Assembly: GCA_019671005.1 (NCBI GenBank)
Contig: CM033718.1
Span: forward strand, 35,852,508-35,916,507
Length of the DNA stretch: 64,000 bases
Origin: Hibiscus mutabilis
Lineage: Eukaryota > Streptophyta > Magnoliopsida > Malvales > Malvaceae
Direction: 5' to 3'
Shown here: piece after piece, positions 10,799-23,547 of the stretch
Layout: each line of letters begins with the position of its first letter
Position numbering within the stretch: position 1 is the first letter of the stretch
The notes under the pieces: model-generated
Seen by the model: the letters and a program-made list of their open reading frames with translations, nothing else
Told to the model about the DNA's origin: nothing
Database searches by the model: none
Made by a program: the position numbers and the translations under genes

Positions 10799-11742
10799 TG
10801 TAACACCCCCTACCCCGGGCTAGTAGCAAACCGGCTAGGGATGTCACTTAAGCAATGGCAAGGACAATCAAGGACAAGGCAACCAATACAAGAACAAAGA
10901 AGGCAAGCATTGATAACTCATCCTTATTAGATGAGTTACTTAACTAACAAGCAACTAAGCATTCATTTGATTTCAAGACATCATAGGAATTCGAACATGG
11001 CCACTAAAATTTTTCCTTTCATGCTTACATTACAAGTTACTACTTTCATGATTCAATGACTTCATCTTATACCACTACCCATTCGATTTTCCTAAGTGTG
11101 CATTATACATCCAATTCATTTCATTGATCCAAGAATGCATACATGTAACATCTCTTACCTATTTTACTAAACATGATATTTGAACATATAATTGCATGAA
11201 CTTGTTTCCAATCAAGCCTTATACTAAACTCATACATTCGGCAATCATCATACAACTTACAACATTCATACATCATGGTATGTATACACTAGACTATTCG
11301 ACCTTTACCAATCAAACACACAACAATACTTACATCAAGTATGTTTACACACAAGAGACTTATAATTCCAAGTCATTCGAATGATTCAATATAATCTAAT
11401 TCAAACACTTTATCATTCCAATACAAATTCATCATATGCACAACAAACAACATTCCATTACAAATACTTTGAGTTTATTACATACTTGTTATGTAAATTC
11501 ATAACATAGTAGGCCCATTCAAGAACAATAACATATGTACAAGTTCATGTGTACCAAAATTCATGATCATGATAAACTATATACAATCTAGTGCCACCAT
11601 TCTAGGAGATATACAAAACAAGTATGAAACCATACTTTAACTATGCTTTTGTCTTGCTTCGAACTCAAGGTAACAGCCTTCTAGATCAAGCAACACTCGT
11701 ATCCTTTATCCTGTAGTTGGGAAGAATGAAAACGAGAGTGAT

Positions 11743-11760
11743 AAGTACAATAATGTACTT
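11743..11760. promoter_or_regulatory. Conserved LTR stem-loop (7-bp stem)
   Basis: AAGTACA, loop ATAA, TGTACTT. Equivalent to 6155-6173; the stem is identical and the loop differs. Confidence 0.6.
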
Positions 11761-13078
11761 AGTGAGGCAGTAACTAGTTCTAATCATTTGTTATGTTAAG
11801 TTTTGTGTCATTTAAACAAGAATGAACCTAGCTAGGGGTTTCAAGCATTGAGATAATCCTAGCTAAGGCTTTCAAGCATCAAGATAATCCTAGCTAAGGA
11901 TATCAAACATTCAGCTATCAAGGAACAAGAACATGGAATCATACTTCATGTTTTCATATCAAGAATCAAGCACAGCATGCTTACAAAACAAGTAATCAAG
12001 TTAAGTCATGCTTACATGACAAGTAGCATACAATACATGGCTTACAAGACAAGTTATATTCAATATATAGCTTTCAAGACAAGTGACATGTTTTATTGGA
12101 TTTTTATTACATTTGTTATCACCTAAATAACCCCTTTGGTACTTAGTTTGTATAGGTAATCGAGTCTCCAACCGTCGCCACAAGATGCACTGTAGTGCTG
12201 GTCAACCATCCTACTGTCGCCAAAGACCACATACGTACCCTCTGTCTGTCACCAAATATGGGTCTTAGCACTGGATTGTTGTCCACCCTGACACAATGAG
12301 CTCTAGACTCTAAGGCATGCCCTTCTACCTAGTCCAACAAGCTACCAAGGTTGTTCGATTTACCATTTATACAAGTTTATCAGGATCAAGATCATATCAA
12401 GCAAGTTCATTTCATATTAGGCCCTTAGTCCAATTGAGCCATAGCTCACATATCATGTAGTTCTCATGTTTCATATCATCAAGTAGGATAACATTACAAG
12501 CAAGTTCTTTAAGCACTTGATCACATGTCATATCACACATATAAGCACCAAGGTTACCACGTAATCATGCTTAAACATTCGAATTAAACATGTATTCAAA
12601 GATGTGATCAAGTTTCATGCATTACTTGTCATTCTTCCCTTATTAAGTCAATTCCATGATTAGATTCATTTAACACTTCAAGAATGTAACAAGTATGCAT
12701 TGGTTAGGACCTAGTCCTAACCCTAGAGAAAACTACACTCACAATACTCCAAGCTTAGCTAGTCTTGGATCCACACTCCTTTGTTATTGGCTTTAGGGTG
12801 ATCCACTCTATCCTCTTCCACCAAGTTTACTCATGGTTATATCACATTACAAGTACAAACACGTCAAAACAAGTTCATATGATAATCTAATCAAGGCAAA
12901 GTTACAAGCACATAACATACACAAATCTGGCAGCATGCTCATATACATTCTCCATTACACTTAACTACACTTTTCTATACTCTAGTTCATGTAAAACAAG
13001 GTAGAATCAATGTCCTAAAACTGTTTACAAAATAGTTTACAAATTGCCACAAAACAGTGTGCAATTACCTATACTACT

Positions 13079-13091
13079 GCTGCCAGGCAGC
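13079..13091. promoter_or_regulatory. LTR palindrome C
   Basis: GCTGCC-A-GGCAGC, a perfect 6-bp inverted repeat with a single central base. The same site with central A or T, or with one arm shortened, is seen at about 7577, 31038, 37661 and 46586 in the other LTRs. Confidence 0.5.
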
Positions 13092-14453
13092 TTGCACTCT
13101 AGTCACTTAAACATGCATAACGTTCATTCCGTACGTCGGACTTTCAATTGGTTTAAACCGTTGTTAAGCTAACATAATTGTCTTTATAACCATATAAGTC
13201 TTGCATTTTATTTATTTGCCAATTAATATAGTTTTTAACTTAAAGACAGGGCATTTTGCTACATTGGATAGTTTGCACTGACCCTAGTGTTTCTTCTCTA
13301 GATTTCATTCTGCAACCCAGAATTCAGTTCTGTTTTCTCCTAATGAATTTAGACATATCAAGGTGTTTTCCATAAAAAATTATGCCTTAAATTCATTTTA
13401 TACAATTTATAATGATTTTTTTAAATTACTTCCCATAATAGAGCATTCTGGGCAGATTACACTTGGTTGAATTTCTAGCTTCTTAACTCATTTTAACAAA
13501 GTTCTAACATGGAAATTCATTTCATTTTCATGTTGTTACGTGTCTTGGTCATTCTAATTCACCTAGCCATGTGCTTGAAAATAGGGCATTATCATGTTGA
13601 ACACAATTTGATATATTTGATCACATTGCACATTCAATTTGCCAATTGAACAGACCATTACCTAATTTAACTAATCCAATAAGGTGCTTTCACATTTCCA
13701 GCAAGTTATATATTCAATTCAATCTTCATTTCATCTAGATACATGATTAAAATAGGGCTCTATATCCAATTGACATGTCTAAGCACTTTCTCTATCAAAA
13801 CAGTCCCTAATCAAATTGTTTTCAACCACGTACACATTTCTCAAATTTCCAGCAACCATCTATATTTCCTTTATCAATTTGGCTACTAGTATCCACAATT
13901 TCAAGTTCAAATTGAAGCTAGCATGATCCTAACACACATGGAAATAATCCAATCAATTTAAACAACAAAGACATCATCAACCACTCATTCAACCATTCTA
14001 TAAGTTGAAATCAAGCATTATACCCTCCTCAAGCTAAATTTGATCAAGGTTGAATCAAGAAGCTTGAATTTGAAGATGTTGCATGAAGATTTTCTCTCCC
14101 CTTTTATATCTCAATAATCGGCCAAGGTGGATGATAATGGGAGGAAGATGACAATTTGTTTGTTCATCTTTCCTCATTGGCCATGAGTCACCATCCAAAT
14201 TGGCACATGTTCTCTTCCAATGAGAACATATGTCAAGGCCTTGATCTAATTTCAATTTTACCTGCAATCTTCATAGCTTTGCATGTTCACAATTTCATCC
14301 TCCTAGTTTTAATTTCAATTTGGTCCTAATTTCACTTATTTGATCTTAAGGATGGCCAATGTTCATTCTTCTTTAAATTGATTAACTTATGAATTCAATT
14401 AGCCTATACTTTAGACTTTGGTAACATGTCTAGGCCAATTTTAGGGTGTTACA

Positions 14454-14470
14454 ATTCTCCTCCCCTTAAG
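14454..14470 (-). other. Polypurine tract, Element 2
   Basis: On the minus strand this reads ATCTTAAGGGGAGGAGAAT, directly before the 3' LTR. It is the usual primer for plus-strand cDNA synthesis and confirms the orientation. Confidence 0.8.
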
Positions 14471-16053
14471 ATAAAATTGTCCTCGAATTTACCTAAATCG
14501 AATAGGTGAGGATATTTCTTCCTCGTGACTTCTTCAAATTCCCAAGTTGCCTCTTATACCTTGTGATTTCTCTACAAGACTTTGACAAGAGTTACCGTTC
14601 TGTTCCTGAGCCTTCTAACTTCAAGATCAAGAATCAGAATTGGTTCTTCTTTGTATGACAAGTTAGGATTCAATTCCACTTCTTCGAGTTCAAGGACATG
14701 AGATGGATCATATCTATACCTTCTGAGCATGGAAACATGGAAGAGATTGTGGATCTTATCGAACTCACTAGGAAGTGCCAATCGATAAACCACTGGACCA
14801 ATCCTTTCAATGATTTCAAATGGTCTGATAAACCGATGGTTGAGCTTTCATTTTCTTCCAAATCTGAAGACTTTCTTCCAAGGAGATACTTTGAGGAAGA
14901 CCTTGTCTCCAACATTGTATTGGATGTCTCTCATTTTCAAGTCAGCATAAGCTTTTTGCCTATCGGAAGCTACCTTTAATCGATCATGAATGATCCTCAC
15001 TTGTTCTTTTATTTCTTTGAGCAATTGAGGTCCTAAAACCTTACTTTCTCCCAATTCAGACCAACACAAGGAAGTTCTACACCTTCTTCTGTATAGAGCT
15101 TCAAAGGGAGCCATCTGAATAGATGTCTGGTAGCTATTGTTGTAAGAAAACTCTACTAGGGGTAAAGATTTCTCCTAATTTTTTTCGAAGTCTATTACAC
15201 AAGCACGTATCATGTCTTCAAGCACTTGAATGTTTCTTTTAGATTGTCCATCTGATTCAGGATGAAAGGTTGTACTAAGATAAACTTTACCTCCTAGAGC
15301 CTTCTGCAATGAATTCCAAAATCAAGAAGAAAATCTAGGGTCACGATCAGAGATTATAGCTGTAGGTACACCAAGTAATAAAATCACTTCATGGATGTAT
15401 AGCTCAGCTAAGGTTTCCAAGCTCATGTTCATTCAAACAGGGATGAAGTGAGTAGACTTTGTGAATCTATCAACAATCACCTATACAACATCATTATTTC
15501 TTGGAGTGGAAGGAAGACCAGTAACGAAATCCATTATAATTCGATCCCATTTCCACTGAGGGAATTCAATTTATTGGAGAAATCCAGTAGGGACTTGATG
15601 CTCGGCTTTAACCCTTTGACAAGTTAGACACTTTGATACAATGTCTCTGATAGCCGATTTCATGCCCGACCACCAGTATAGTGGCTTTAGATCCTTGTAC
15701 ATCTTAACCGATCCCGGGTGAATCGAGAAAGAGCTTTGGTGAGCTTCTTATATCATTTCTTGTCTTAGTTACTCGTTGTTAGGAACACATACTCTATCTT
15801 TGAAATAGAGAAGTCCATTCGACTTGAGGGAGAAGTCAGAATTAGACTTAGAGTCTAGCTTGGATATGATCTTCTGAAGATCTGGATCAATTTGCTGAAG
15901 TTTTTTGATTCTCAATATTGAACTTGAAGTTCAGACAAGAATTCCCGTCCTTTGGATAAACGAAAATGAGCATTGATATCCAAGGAAGCTACAAACGAAA
16001 GGACAAGATCATTAAGGAAGTTTTTGAATGATTACTTGCAAAACAAGGAAGAT
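14471..16053 (-). pseudogene. Element 2 integrase with chromodomain-like tail, broken
   Basis: Minus-strand integrase. The zinc domain (about 15600-15750) has IHPGSVKMYKDL and KCLTCQRV. The catalytic core shows Asp in MDFVTGLPS and Asp in IISDRDPRF, but the third catalytic residue is Lys instead of Glu (QSKRNIQ; AAA codon at 15238-15240). MAPFEALYRRR and DKVFLKVSPWKK follow in one open piece (14848-15114), then VFHVSMLRRYR and a tail ILDLEVRRLRN...LVKVL (14572-14793), which resembles the chromodomain-like end of Tekay-type integrases. At least five in-frame stops (for example in the stretches VV*VIV, IPV*MN and SS*FW). The spacer 15770-16053 has no clear motif. Confidence 0.9.
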
Positions 16054-16540
16054 TCAATTCAAATGGATTACTTGTAATCCATGAAAGATTAAATTCGAAT
16101 GAATTATTCTAGAATTTAGATTCAGGGGTTTACTCGAGTATGCTCTATGACTAAGGGCATCATCAACCACGTTTGCTTTCCCCAGATGGTCGTTGATAAC
16201 CAAATCGTAGTCTTTAAGCAATTCTAGCCATCTTCTTTGTCTCAGATTCAAATCTTTCTGAGTCATGAGGTATTTGAGACTCTTGTGGTCTGTGAACAGG
16301 TTACATTTCTCCCCGGATGGTAGTTGCCTTGAAGCGTAAGCTACCACTTTTCCATCTTGCTTTAGGACACAGCCTAGTCCTAACTGAGATGCATCACTAT
16401 AGAAAGTGAATTCTTTGCCCGATTCTGGTTGGATAAGAACTGGAGCATGAATCAGGGCTTCTTTAAATTGATCGAAGCTTCGTTGTTGCTTCTCCGACCA
16501 AACAAAGGGCATGTTTTTACGGGTTAGCTTAGTCAAGCTT
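16054..16540 (-). pseudogene. Element 2 RNase H with internal deletion
   Basis: Part of a 232-residue open frame (16054-16752) that also holds the RT thumb. Asp of YSDASQLG, Asp of FTDHKSLKYL and Asp of VVDDALSHR are present. An in-frame deletion near 16315-16322 joins SRQLP directly to SGEKC, so the roughly 30 residues between, including the catalytic Glu segment (LELAA in the other copies), are gone. The domain cannot be active although the frame stays open, which makes it look more intact than it is. Confidence 0.9.
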
Positions 16541-17350
16541 GCGACAATAGATGAGAATCCCTTGACAAAACGCTGATAATACTCGGCTAAACTGAGAAAG
16601 CTTATGACTTCACCAACATTCCTCGGAGGTCTCCAATCCATGATGGATCGAATTTTGCTCGGTTCTACTTTAATTCCTTCTACCGAGATGACATGGCCAA
16701 GGAACGAGACACTAGATATCCAAAATTCACACTTAGAGAACTTTGCGAACAATTGACATTCTTAGAGAGTTTGCCATACAATTCGAAGGTGTTCGGAGTG
16801 TTCTCCCTTATTCCGAGAATAAACCAAAATGTCATCGATGAAGATGACCACAAACTTTTCAAGATAGGGCTTGAATACACGGTTCATGAGGTCCATGAAA
16901 GCAGCCGGAGCATTCATCAACCTGAATGGCATTACAAGAAATTCAAAGTGCCCGTATCGAGTACGAAAGGCAATCTTGGGTACATCTTCTTCTTTTACCC
17001 TCATTTGATAGTATCCCGATCGAAGATCGATCTTTGAGAATACCGAAGCATCCTTGAGTTGATCAAAGAGATCTTCTATCCTTGGGAGAGGATACCGATT
17101 CTTGATAGTAAGCTTGTTCAATTGTCTGTAATCAATACAAAGTCTCATAGTCCCGTCTTTCTTTTTCAGGAACAAGACTGGAGCACCCAGGGAGACGAGC
17201 TAGGCCGAATAAAGCCTTTATCTTGTAACTCTTGGAGTTGATTCTTGATTTCTTTCAATTCAACATGTGCCATTCGATAGGGTGTGATGGACACCGGAGT
17301 TGTTCCAGGTTGAACTTCAATCTCGAACTCTACTTCTCTGGTTGGAGGGA
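16541..17350 (-). pseudogene. Element 2 reverse transcriptase, truncated at PR-RT linker
   Basis: RT palm motifs are well kept: RLCIDYRQLNK, PLPRIEDLFDQLKD, FSKIDLRSGYYQMRV and the catalytic FIDDILVYSRNKGEH (near 16830-16860). A frameshift near 17170 separates them from SITPYRMAHVELKEI upstream, and another near 16760 from the thumb (FAKFSKCEFWI). Upstream coding stops at 17350 in the REVEFEIEV/PPT linker, where the sequence changes abruptly to an LTR of another element. Protease and gag of Element 2 are absent. Confidence 0.9.
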
Positions 17351-18843
17351 TCATTTACCTTATCTCATTATGTGAATCATACAATACCAATCAATACTAG
17401 TTTACATTAAACTAGTAAAGTGTAACAAAACAACAATTTATCTTACTAAATGGCTTACCTTAAGGTGCATCCCTCATTAAGCATATACTTTCTCATTCAG
17501 CTATTATAAGAATGAAAATTTTCAGACTTAACTAGAGCTAGGCGGCCACAACCAAGAAATCAATCTAGGTTACACTTACAGTGAATTCCAAAGCTAGTTA
17601 TGATCCTGAATCACAATTCCTTTCTTCCTATCACAATTTGGATCTACTACAACCCTCTTTTCTTCCAATTCTTCTTGATTCTCTACCATGTAACATTGCA
17701 AGAATCTCATTAATCTTTACAAATAAATTACGCATTTATTCATCTATTGAGGTTCGAAAGAGAAATCACTTCTTTGAGGAAGACTTTCAAATTTATCAAC
17801 ATATACAATCAAAAGAAACAGTTCAAGGTTGACACCATAGCAATTATAGGATACCATTGGTTCATTACTTCTCACTTCATAACTAGACAATCCAAAAATT
17901 CTAAACAAAACCAAAATAGTTTCATCATTCTTCAATGAGTTCCTTAACCATTCGAGATGTCAACTATCTAATCTAGTTTAGGTTACCAACAATTGATGTA
18001 AATAAACAACCAACATCCATTAAAATAAAACACCAAGTACATCTCGAAATAGGGCAGTACTCATTGCTTCTAAACTAAACTAAAACAGTACCTCTAATTC
18101 ACAATTACAATTCCAATAATGAATTCAATTCAATTTATCAACACAACTAGCTTTTACTATAATTAATCAAAGCAGCCACAAAATTTCTTTAAATCAAACT
18201 TCCAGCTTCATAAAACATCAACATTCAGCTCTACGTTCATTTTCGCAAGGCTCCATTCATCGAGTAACAACTTTATCATATGAACAATTGAATGTTTCAT
18301 TTAACTAGTCTATCAAATAACCTATAGTCACCTAACCATTCAATTCGAAAGATTGACACATATCACATCTATGAAATTAACAATTCTCCCATCCATTTAA
18401 TCTCAACTAAAATCTACATTCAAAGCTACATGCATTCTCAACTATTCGAACTAATTCACCATCCAATTAACCATTTATACAGGCAAGAGAGGGGAAAAGT
18501 CCATTACCTTGATAAGCATCCAAAAATTCAACCTATCGATTAACTCCTTCCCAAACACAAGCTAAATTCACCAAATTCTTAAGAAATTCTTTCAAGGGTT
18601 TTATTCTCCTTCTCTATCCAATTAACCATTTATACCGGCTCTCCTAAGTGGGACACCTAATCATAGTCCATTAAACTTTCAAGTTTTTTGCATGCAATCC
18701 TTGAGTTCACAATTGTATGCAAAATGGTCACTTAACAAGAGATCTCTAATTTAGCCCTCATAAGAAATCTTTACTAACAAATGATTTCTATCAAACATAC
18801 TTAAAACATCAAATATTCCTAGATCCTATTTTGGGGTGTTACA
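17351..18843 (-). repeat. Element 3, 3' LTR remnant (1.49 kb)
   Basis: The right end is a proper LTR end (GGGGTGTTACA, 18833-18843) next to a pol region, so this is the U3 side of a minus-strand element's 3' LTR. The left end has no TGTAACACCC terminus and abuts Element 2 pol, so about half of the LTR is missing. It is only distantly like the other LTRs; weak likeness is seen around 17570-17660 (paired with 12730-12830). The stem-loop and palindrome modules of the other LTRs are not visible. No genes; short frames at 17581 and 17747 carry no domain. Confidence 0.75.
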
Positions 18844-20390
18844 AATTCTCCCGCCATAAAAATAAATTCTACCTCAAATTTACCTGAATGAAATAGGTGA
18901 GGATATTGATCCCTCATTAGAGATTCGGGTTCTAGATAGCTTCATCCCGTTTGTTATTTCTCCAGAGAACTTTAACAAGGGATACAAATTTGTTTTGGAG
19001 TCTTTTTGTCTCACGATCAAGTATTTGAACCCGATATTCTTGATAAGAGAGGTTAAGATTCAATTCCATTTCTTTTGGCTCAAGAATATGAGAAGGATTG
19101 GGCCTATACTTGCGTAATATTGAAACATGAAAGATGTTGTGAATTTTATCAAATTCACTCGGAAGAGCTAACTTGTAAGCCACATAACCTACTCTTTCCA
19201 ATACTTCAAATGGCCTGATGAAGCGAGGACTCAACTTTCCCTTTTTCCCAAATCTGAGGACTTTCTTCCATAGGGAGACTTTCAGAGAAACTCGATCACC
19301 TACTTCCTAAGAAATTTCTCTTCTATTTTTATTAGCATAGGTCTTTTACTTGTCAAAAGCTGCTTTTAAGTCGCTTATGAATAATTCTAATCTTCTCTTC
19401 AGTTTCTTTTAGGAGATTAGGTCCCAATATCTTGCTTTCTCCCAATTCTGACCAACAAAGTGGTGTTCTGCATCTTCTACCACAGAGAGCTTCAAATGGA
19501 GCCATTTGAATAGAAGTTTGATAGCTGTTGTTATATGCAAATTTGGTTAGGGGTAGGGATTTTTCCCAATCCTTTATGAACTCAACAATACAGGCTCGGA
19601 GTATGTCTTCAAGAATTTAAATGACCCTTTCTGACTGTCTATCCGATTGGGGATGAAATGCAGTGCTTAAATTAATTTTCGACCCTAAAGCTCTATGAAG
19701 AGCTTTCCAAAATTTGGAAGTAAACCATGAGTCCCTATCCGAAATAATAGAAACTGGAATTCCATGCAATCTAATTACTTCTTAGATGTAAATTCTGGCC
19801 AATTGTTCTAGACTTAGAGTGTTTCGAACGGGTAGAAAATGAGTAGATTTGGCCAGTCTATCAATAATTACCCATACTGAATCATTTCTTTTCGGTGACA
19901 AGGGTAAACCGCTAACAAAGTCCATGGTGATGTGCTCCCACTTCCATTTAGGGTGTTTGATAGGTTGTAAGAGTCTTGAGGGGACTTGATGTTTAGCTTT
20001 AATTTGTTAACAAGATAAACATCGGGAAACAAATTCGACAATGTCCTTCTTCATTCCCGGCCACCAATACAGGTCTTTAAGATCTTTGTACATCTTAACT
20101 GACCCCGAGTGAATTAAAAATGGACTTTGATGGGCTTCAATTAACATCTCCTTCCTCAATTTCTCGTTACTAGGGACACAAACTCGATCCTTAAAGTATA
20201 GGATTCCATTCGGCTTCAAGGTGAAGTCAGAATGAGATTTAGTTTTTAGGTCTTCCAGTAACTTCCGAAGCTCGTGATCAATTTGTTGAAAAGCCTTGAT
20301 CCTGTTCATTAGATTAGACGTAACTTTTATTTTCGATAGAAGCTGTCGATTCTTCAAGAGCTTAAAATGGGCATTAGTAGCCACTGGTAT
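18844..20390 (-). pseudogene. Element 3 integrase, broken
   Basis: Minus-strand integrase from zinc domain to tail. The 125-residue open piece 20007-20384 holds the spacer and HHCC domain (IEAHQSPFLIHSGSVKMYKDL, KKDIVEFVSRCLSC). The core follows in broken frames: ISDRDSWF near 19730, QSDRQSERVI near 19640, MAPFEALCGRRCRT near 19480. The C-terminal piece 18932-19234 is open: RFIRPFEVLERVGYVAYKL, FHVSILRKYRPN and a chromodomain-like tail ILDRETKRLQN...LVKVLWRN. The polypurine tract beside the LTR (18844-18860) is degraded to GGCGGGAGAATT. Confidence 0.88.
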
Positions 20391-20714
20391 TACAAAAAGT
20401 AAAGAAATTGATCAAGATATTTTATATCTAGAATTTCAGCTTAAATCGAGTTTAATTTGAAACATGGAAGGCTTAAAGGTTTGAATAATGTCCCTTACCA
20501 CTAGAATGTTTGCGGTTGAGTGCATCAGCTACAACATTGGCTTTTCTAGGATGATAGTCTATGACTAAATCAAAATCTTTCAATAACTCGAGCCATCTTC
20601 TTTGTCGGAGATTTAGCTCATTTTATGTCAATATATTCTTGAGACTCTTGTGGTCTGTAAACAAGTGACACTTTTCTCCGAATAGGTAGTGCCTCCAAAA
20701 TTATAATGCAAAAA
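20391..20714 (-). pseudogene. Element 3 RNase H fragment
   Basis: The second half of RNase H: GEKCHLFTDHKSLK, LRQRRWLELLKDFDLVIDYHP and NVVADALNR, with one stop (T*NELN). The first half is missing because the plus-strand LTR of Element 4 begins at 20715, within codons that elsewhere read ALKIWRHY. The 5 bases before that LTR are AAAAA (20710-20714), the presumed target site. Confidence 0.88.
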
Positions 20715-21462
20715 TGTAATACCCCAAATCATGACCTAGTAACATATCATAAACTAATTAGAACTTTATTCTACAAACAATCTACAAATTAGAAGAATTA
20801 AGTAAACCTAGTGACTAAATTAGATGGATTGATAAAGAAGTGGCCGAATCATGAAGGATCAAAAAGTAACAAATTGTAAATGTAGAATTGCATGCAATTA
20901 GGATATGTAATTAAGGATTTATGAAGCAATTAGACCATAATTTGCCAAATGGAGGCAAATAGCCAAGCCAAGTGATAACACCATGGCCAAGTGGCCATCT
21001 TCCTATCATCTTCTCCACTCCATCTTTCTCCACCTTGGCCGAACCATACTCATACATCTAGGAGAAAGAAAACTTCATTGATCATCTTCAAATTCATGTT
21101 TCTTGAATTAACTTTGATCAAATTTAGCTTGGAGAAGGTATAATGCTTAACTCCTACATGTTATAGAATGTTGAATCTTGAGATTTTGATATTCTTGTTG
21201 CATAGATTGATTAGGATGATTGTTATGTATGTTAGAATCGTATTAACCTCTAATAGAACTTGAAATTGTGATTTCTAGTACTAAATTGCTAAAGAGAATG
21301 TATATGGTTGCTGGAAATTTGAGAATAGGAAGTATGGTTGAAAACAGTTTTTAATAGGGACTGTTTTGATAGGTGAAAATGTTTAAGCATGCTAATTGAA
21401 TGTAAAGCCCTGTTTTGATCATGTTGATAGATGAATTGAGGATTGAATAGAGTAATCAAGTT

Positions 21463-23547
21463 TGTAACACCCCCTACCCGGGCTAGTAGGAACTCGGTTC
21501 GGGAGAGTTACTTAACAAGCAAGCAATGGCAAAGAACAAGGCAATACATTCTCTCATTTCAAGCTTACTTTTCGAATAGGTCACTAGTCTTAATTAGGTT
21601 CATGCTTGCAATTTCATGTTACTACTTACATTTCAATTTACTTCATCTTATACCATATCATTTGAATGATTCCTAACTATAACATGCTTCTATTCAAGTC
21701 TTAAACTATCCCTAAGCAATCGACAATCATCATGTACTCATATTAGGCCATTCGACCTTACCAAATCAAACACACAACAATACTTTCATCATGGTAATTT
21801 CTTACAAGACATGAAGCATTCTAATGGTAGGTCATGCAACATGGTTCATCACATTCTACCTTCAATTCAAGCATACACATTCTTCCATTAACACATGATA
21901 CATACAACAAGGCATGATCATACACATGAGACCATAATTTCCCAAAGCATTCAAGCATCAATGTAAGCTGGATAGTTCACTTGAACATTTCATAAATCTA
22001 TTCAATATTTGTGCAGCAAAACATCATCCATTACATGTAACAAGCAACCTCATATCATTTATCCTGCAGTTGGGAAGAATGAAACAAGAGTGATAAGTAC
22101 AAAAATGTACTTAGTGAGGTAGTACTAAATCTATCCATTTGTTATTTCATGTTTCATGTCTTTTAATCAAGTGTAGACCTATCTAAGGCTTTCAAGTATT
22201 AAAGTGATATTAGCTAGGCTTTCAAGCATTAGAGTGATCTTAGCTAGGCTTTCAAGCATCAAGTTTATCCTATCTAAGGATATCAAGCATTCGGCCAACA
22301 AGGTACAAGCAACAAGAATTCATACTTCATGAATCAAGCACAATGCTTGCAAAGCAATAAATCAAGGAGTCATGCTTTCAAGTCAAGTAACATACATTTC
22401 ATGGCATTCAAGACAAGTATCATGTATTATTGGATTGTTATTACAATTTTTATTCATTAAACAACCCCTTGGTAGTTAGTTTGTATAGGTAACCGAGTTT
22501 CCAACCAACTATCGCCACAAGATGCACCGTAGTACTGGTCAACCCTCATACTGTCGCCAGAGACCACATATGTACCCTCCGTCTGTTGCCAAATAGGGGC
22601 CTTAGCCCTGGACCGTAGTCCACCCTTACACAATGAGCTCTAGACTCTAAGGCATGCCCTTCTACCTAGTCCAACTAGCTACCAATGTTGTTCGATTTAC
22701 CATTTATTCAAGTGTTTCAAGATCAAGTCAAGTAAGTTCATTTCATATTAGGCCCTTAGGCCATTGAGCCATAGCTCACATGTCATTGGTTTTCATGTTT
22801 CATTTCATCAAGATGAGATGTTATCTCAAACAAGTCTTTAGCATTTGATCTCAAGGCATCATAAAACATACAAGAATCTATGCTATCACTTAATCATCCT
22901 TCCCTTATTAGGTCAAGTTCATGATTAGATTCATTTAACATGTCAAGAATGTAACAAGAATACATTGGTTAGAACCTAGTCCTGAACCTAGAGGTAACTA
23001 CACTCAAATGAAACAATTTGAAAGAAGCGAGTCGATCACTAGAATTCTCCAAGCTAGCTAGTTTGGATCCACACTCCTTTGTTTTTAGCTTTAGATTGTT
23101 CCAATCTTTCCTCTTCCACCAAGTTCAATCCTGGTTAATTTTCCTAGCTATTCAATTTTCACGCAATTGATCTCATGCAAGCTCTCTTCCTCTCAACAAT
23201 GGTGATTTTTCTTTCCTAGATGGTTGATGGGTGTTTCGGCCAAGGTGGAGAGGATGATAACAAGATGGCCACTTGGCCATGGTGTTATCACATGGCTTGG
23301 CTATTTGCCTCCACTTGGCAAATTTTGGTCAAATTGCTTCATAAATCCTTAATTACTAATCTTAATTGCATACAATCCAATATTTACAATTTGTTACCAT
23401 TTGATCTTCACGATTAGGCTACTTCTTTATCAATCCATGTAATTTAGTCACTAGGTTTAAATCAATTCTTCTAATTTGTAGATTGTTTGTGCAATTAAAC
23501 TCTAATTGGATTATAAAAAGTTTTTAGTCCATGATTTGGGTATTACA
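21463..23547 (-). mobile_element. Solo LTR with AAGTT target duplication
   Basis: A minus-oriented LTR (TGTAACACCCCC ... GGGTATTACA) flanked on both sides by AAGTT (21458-21462 and 23548-23552), with no internal region. This is the product expected from recombination between the two LTRs of an element. At 2085 bp it is much shorter than its relatives: the palindrome block is missing, and the join appears to be near 23010-23060 where the sequence becomes unlike the others. It belongs to the same family as the LTR it entered, in the opposite direction, so the first about 370 bp of the host LTR and the last about 360 bp of this one form a large inverted repeat. Confidence 0.95.
22095..22112. promoter_or_regulatory. 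Conserved LTR stem-loop (7-bp stem)
   Basis: AAGTACA, loop AAAA, TGTACTT, within the solo LTR, at the position equivalent to 6155-6173. Confidence 0.6.

Larger units (their letters stand above)
10799..14453 (-). repeat. Element 2, 3' LTR (3655 bp)
   Basis: Complete LTR with TGTAACACCCCC and GGGTGTTACA ends on the plus strand. A polypurine tract and pol follow at its right edge, which makes it the 3' LTR of a minus-strand element. The left flank is AACTA (10794-10798), inside the older LTR fragment. It contains the 7-bp stem-loop at 11743-11760, a mid-LTR repeat region about 12130-12310 followed by GAGCTCTAGACTCTAAGGCATGCC, and the palindrome block about 13010-13470. No genes; the open frames at 11196, 12001 and 14055 show no domain. 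Confidence 0.94.

Noticed and set aside
17351..18843. A complete, inserted LTR of Element 3 in Element 2
   Set aside because: The left end lacks the TGTAACACCC terminus and no target duplication is seen, so it was called a remnant joined by a deletion.
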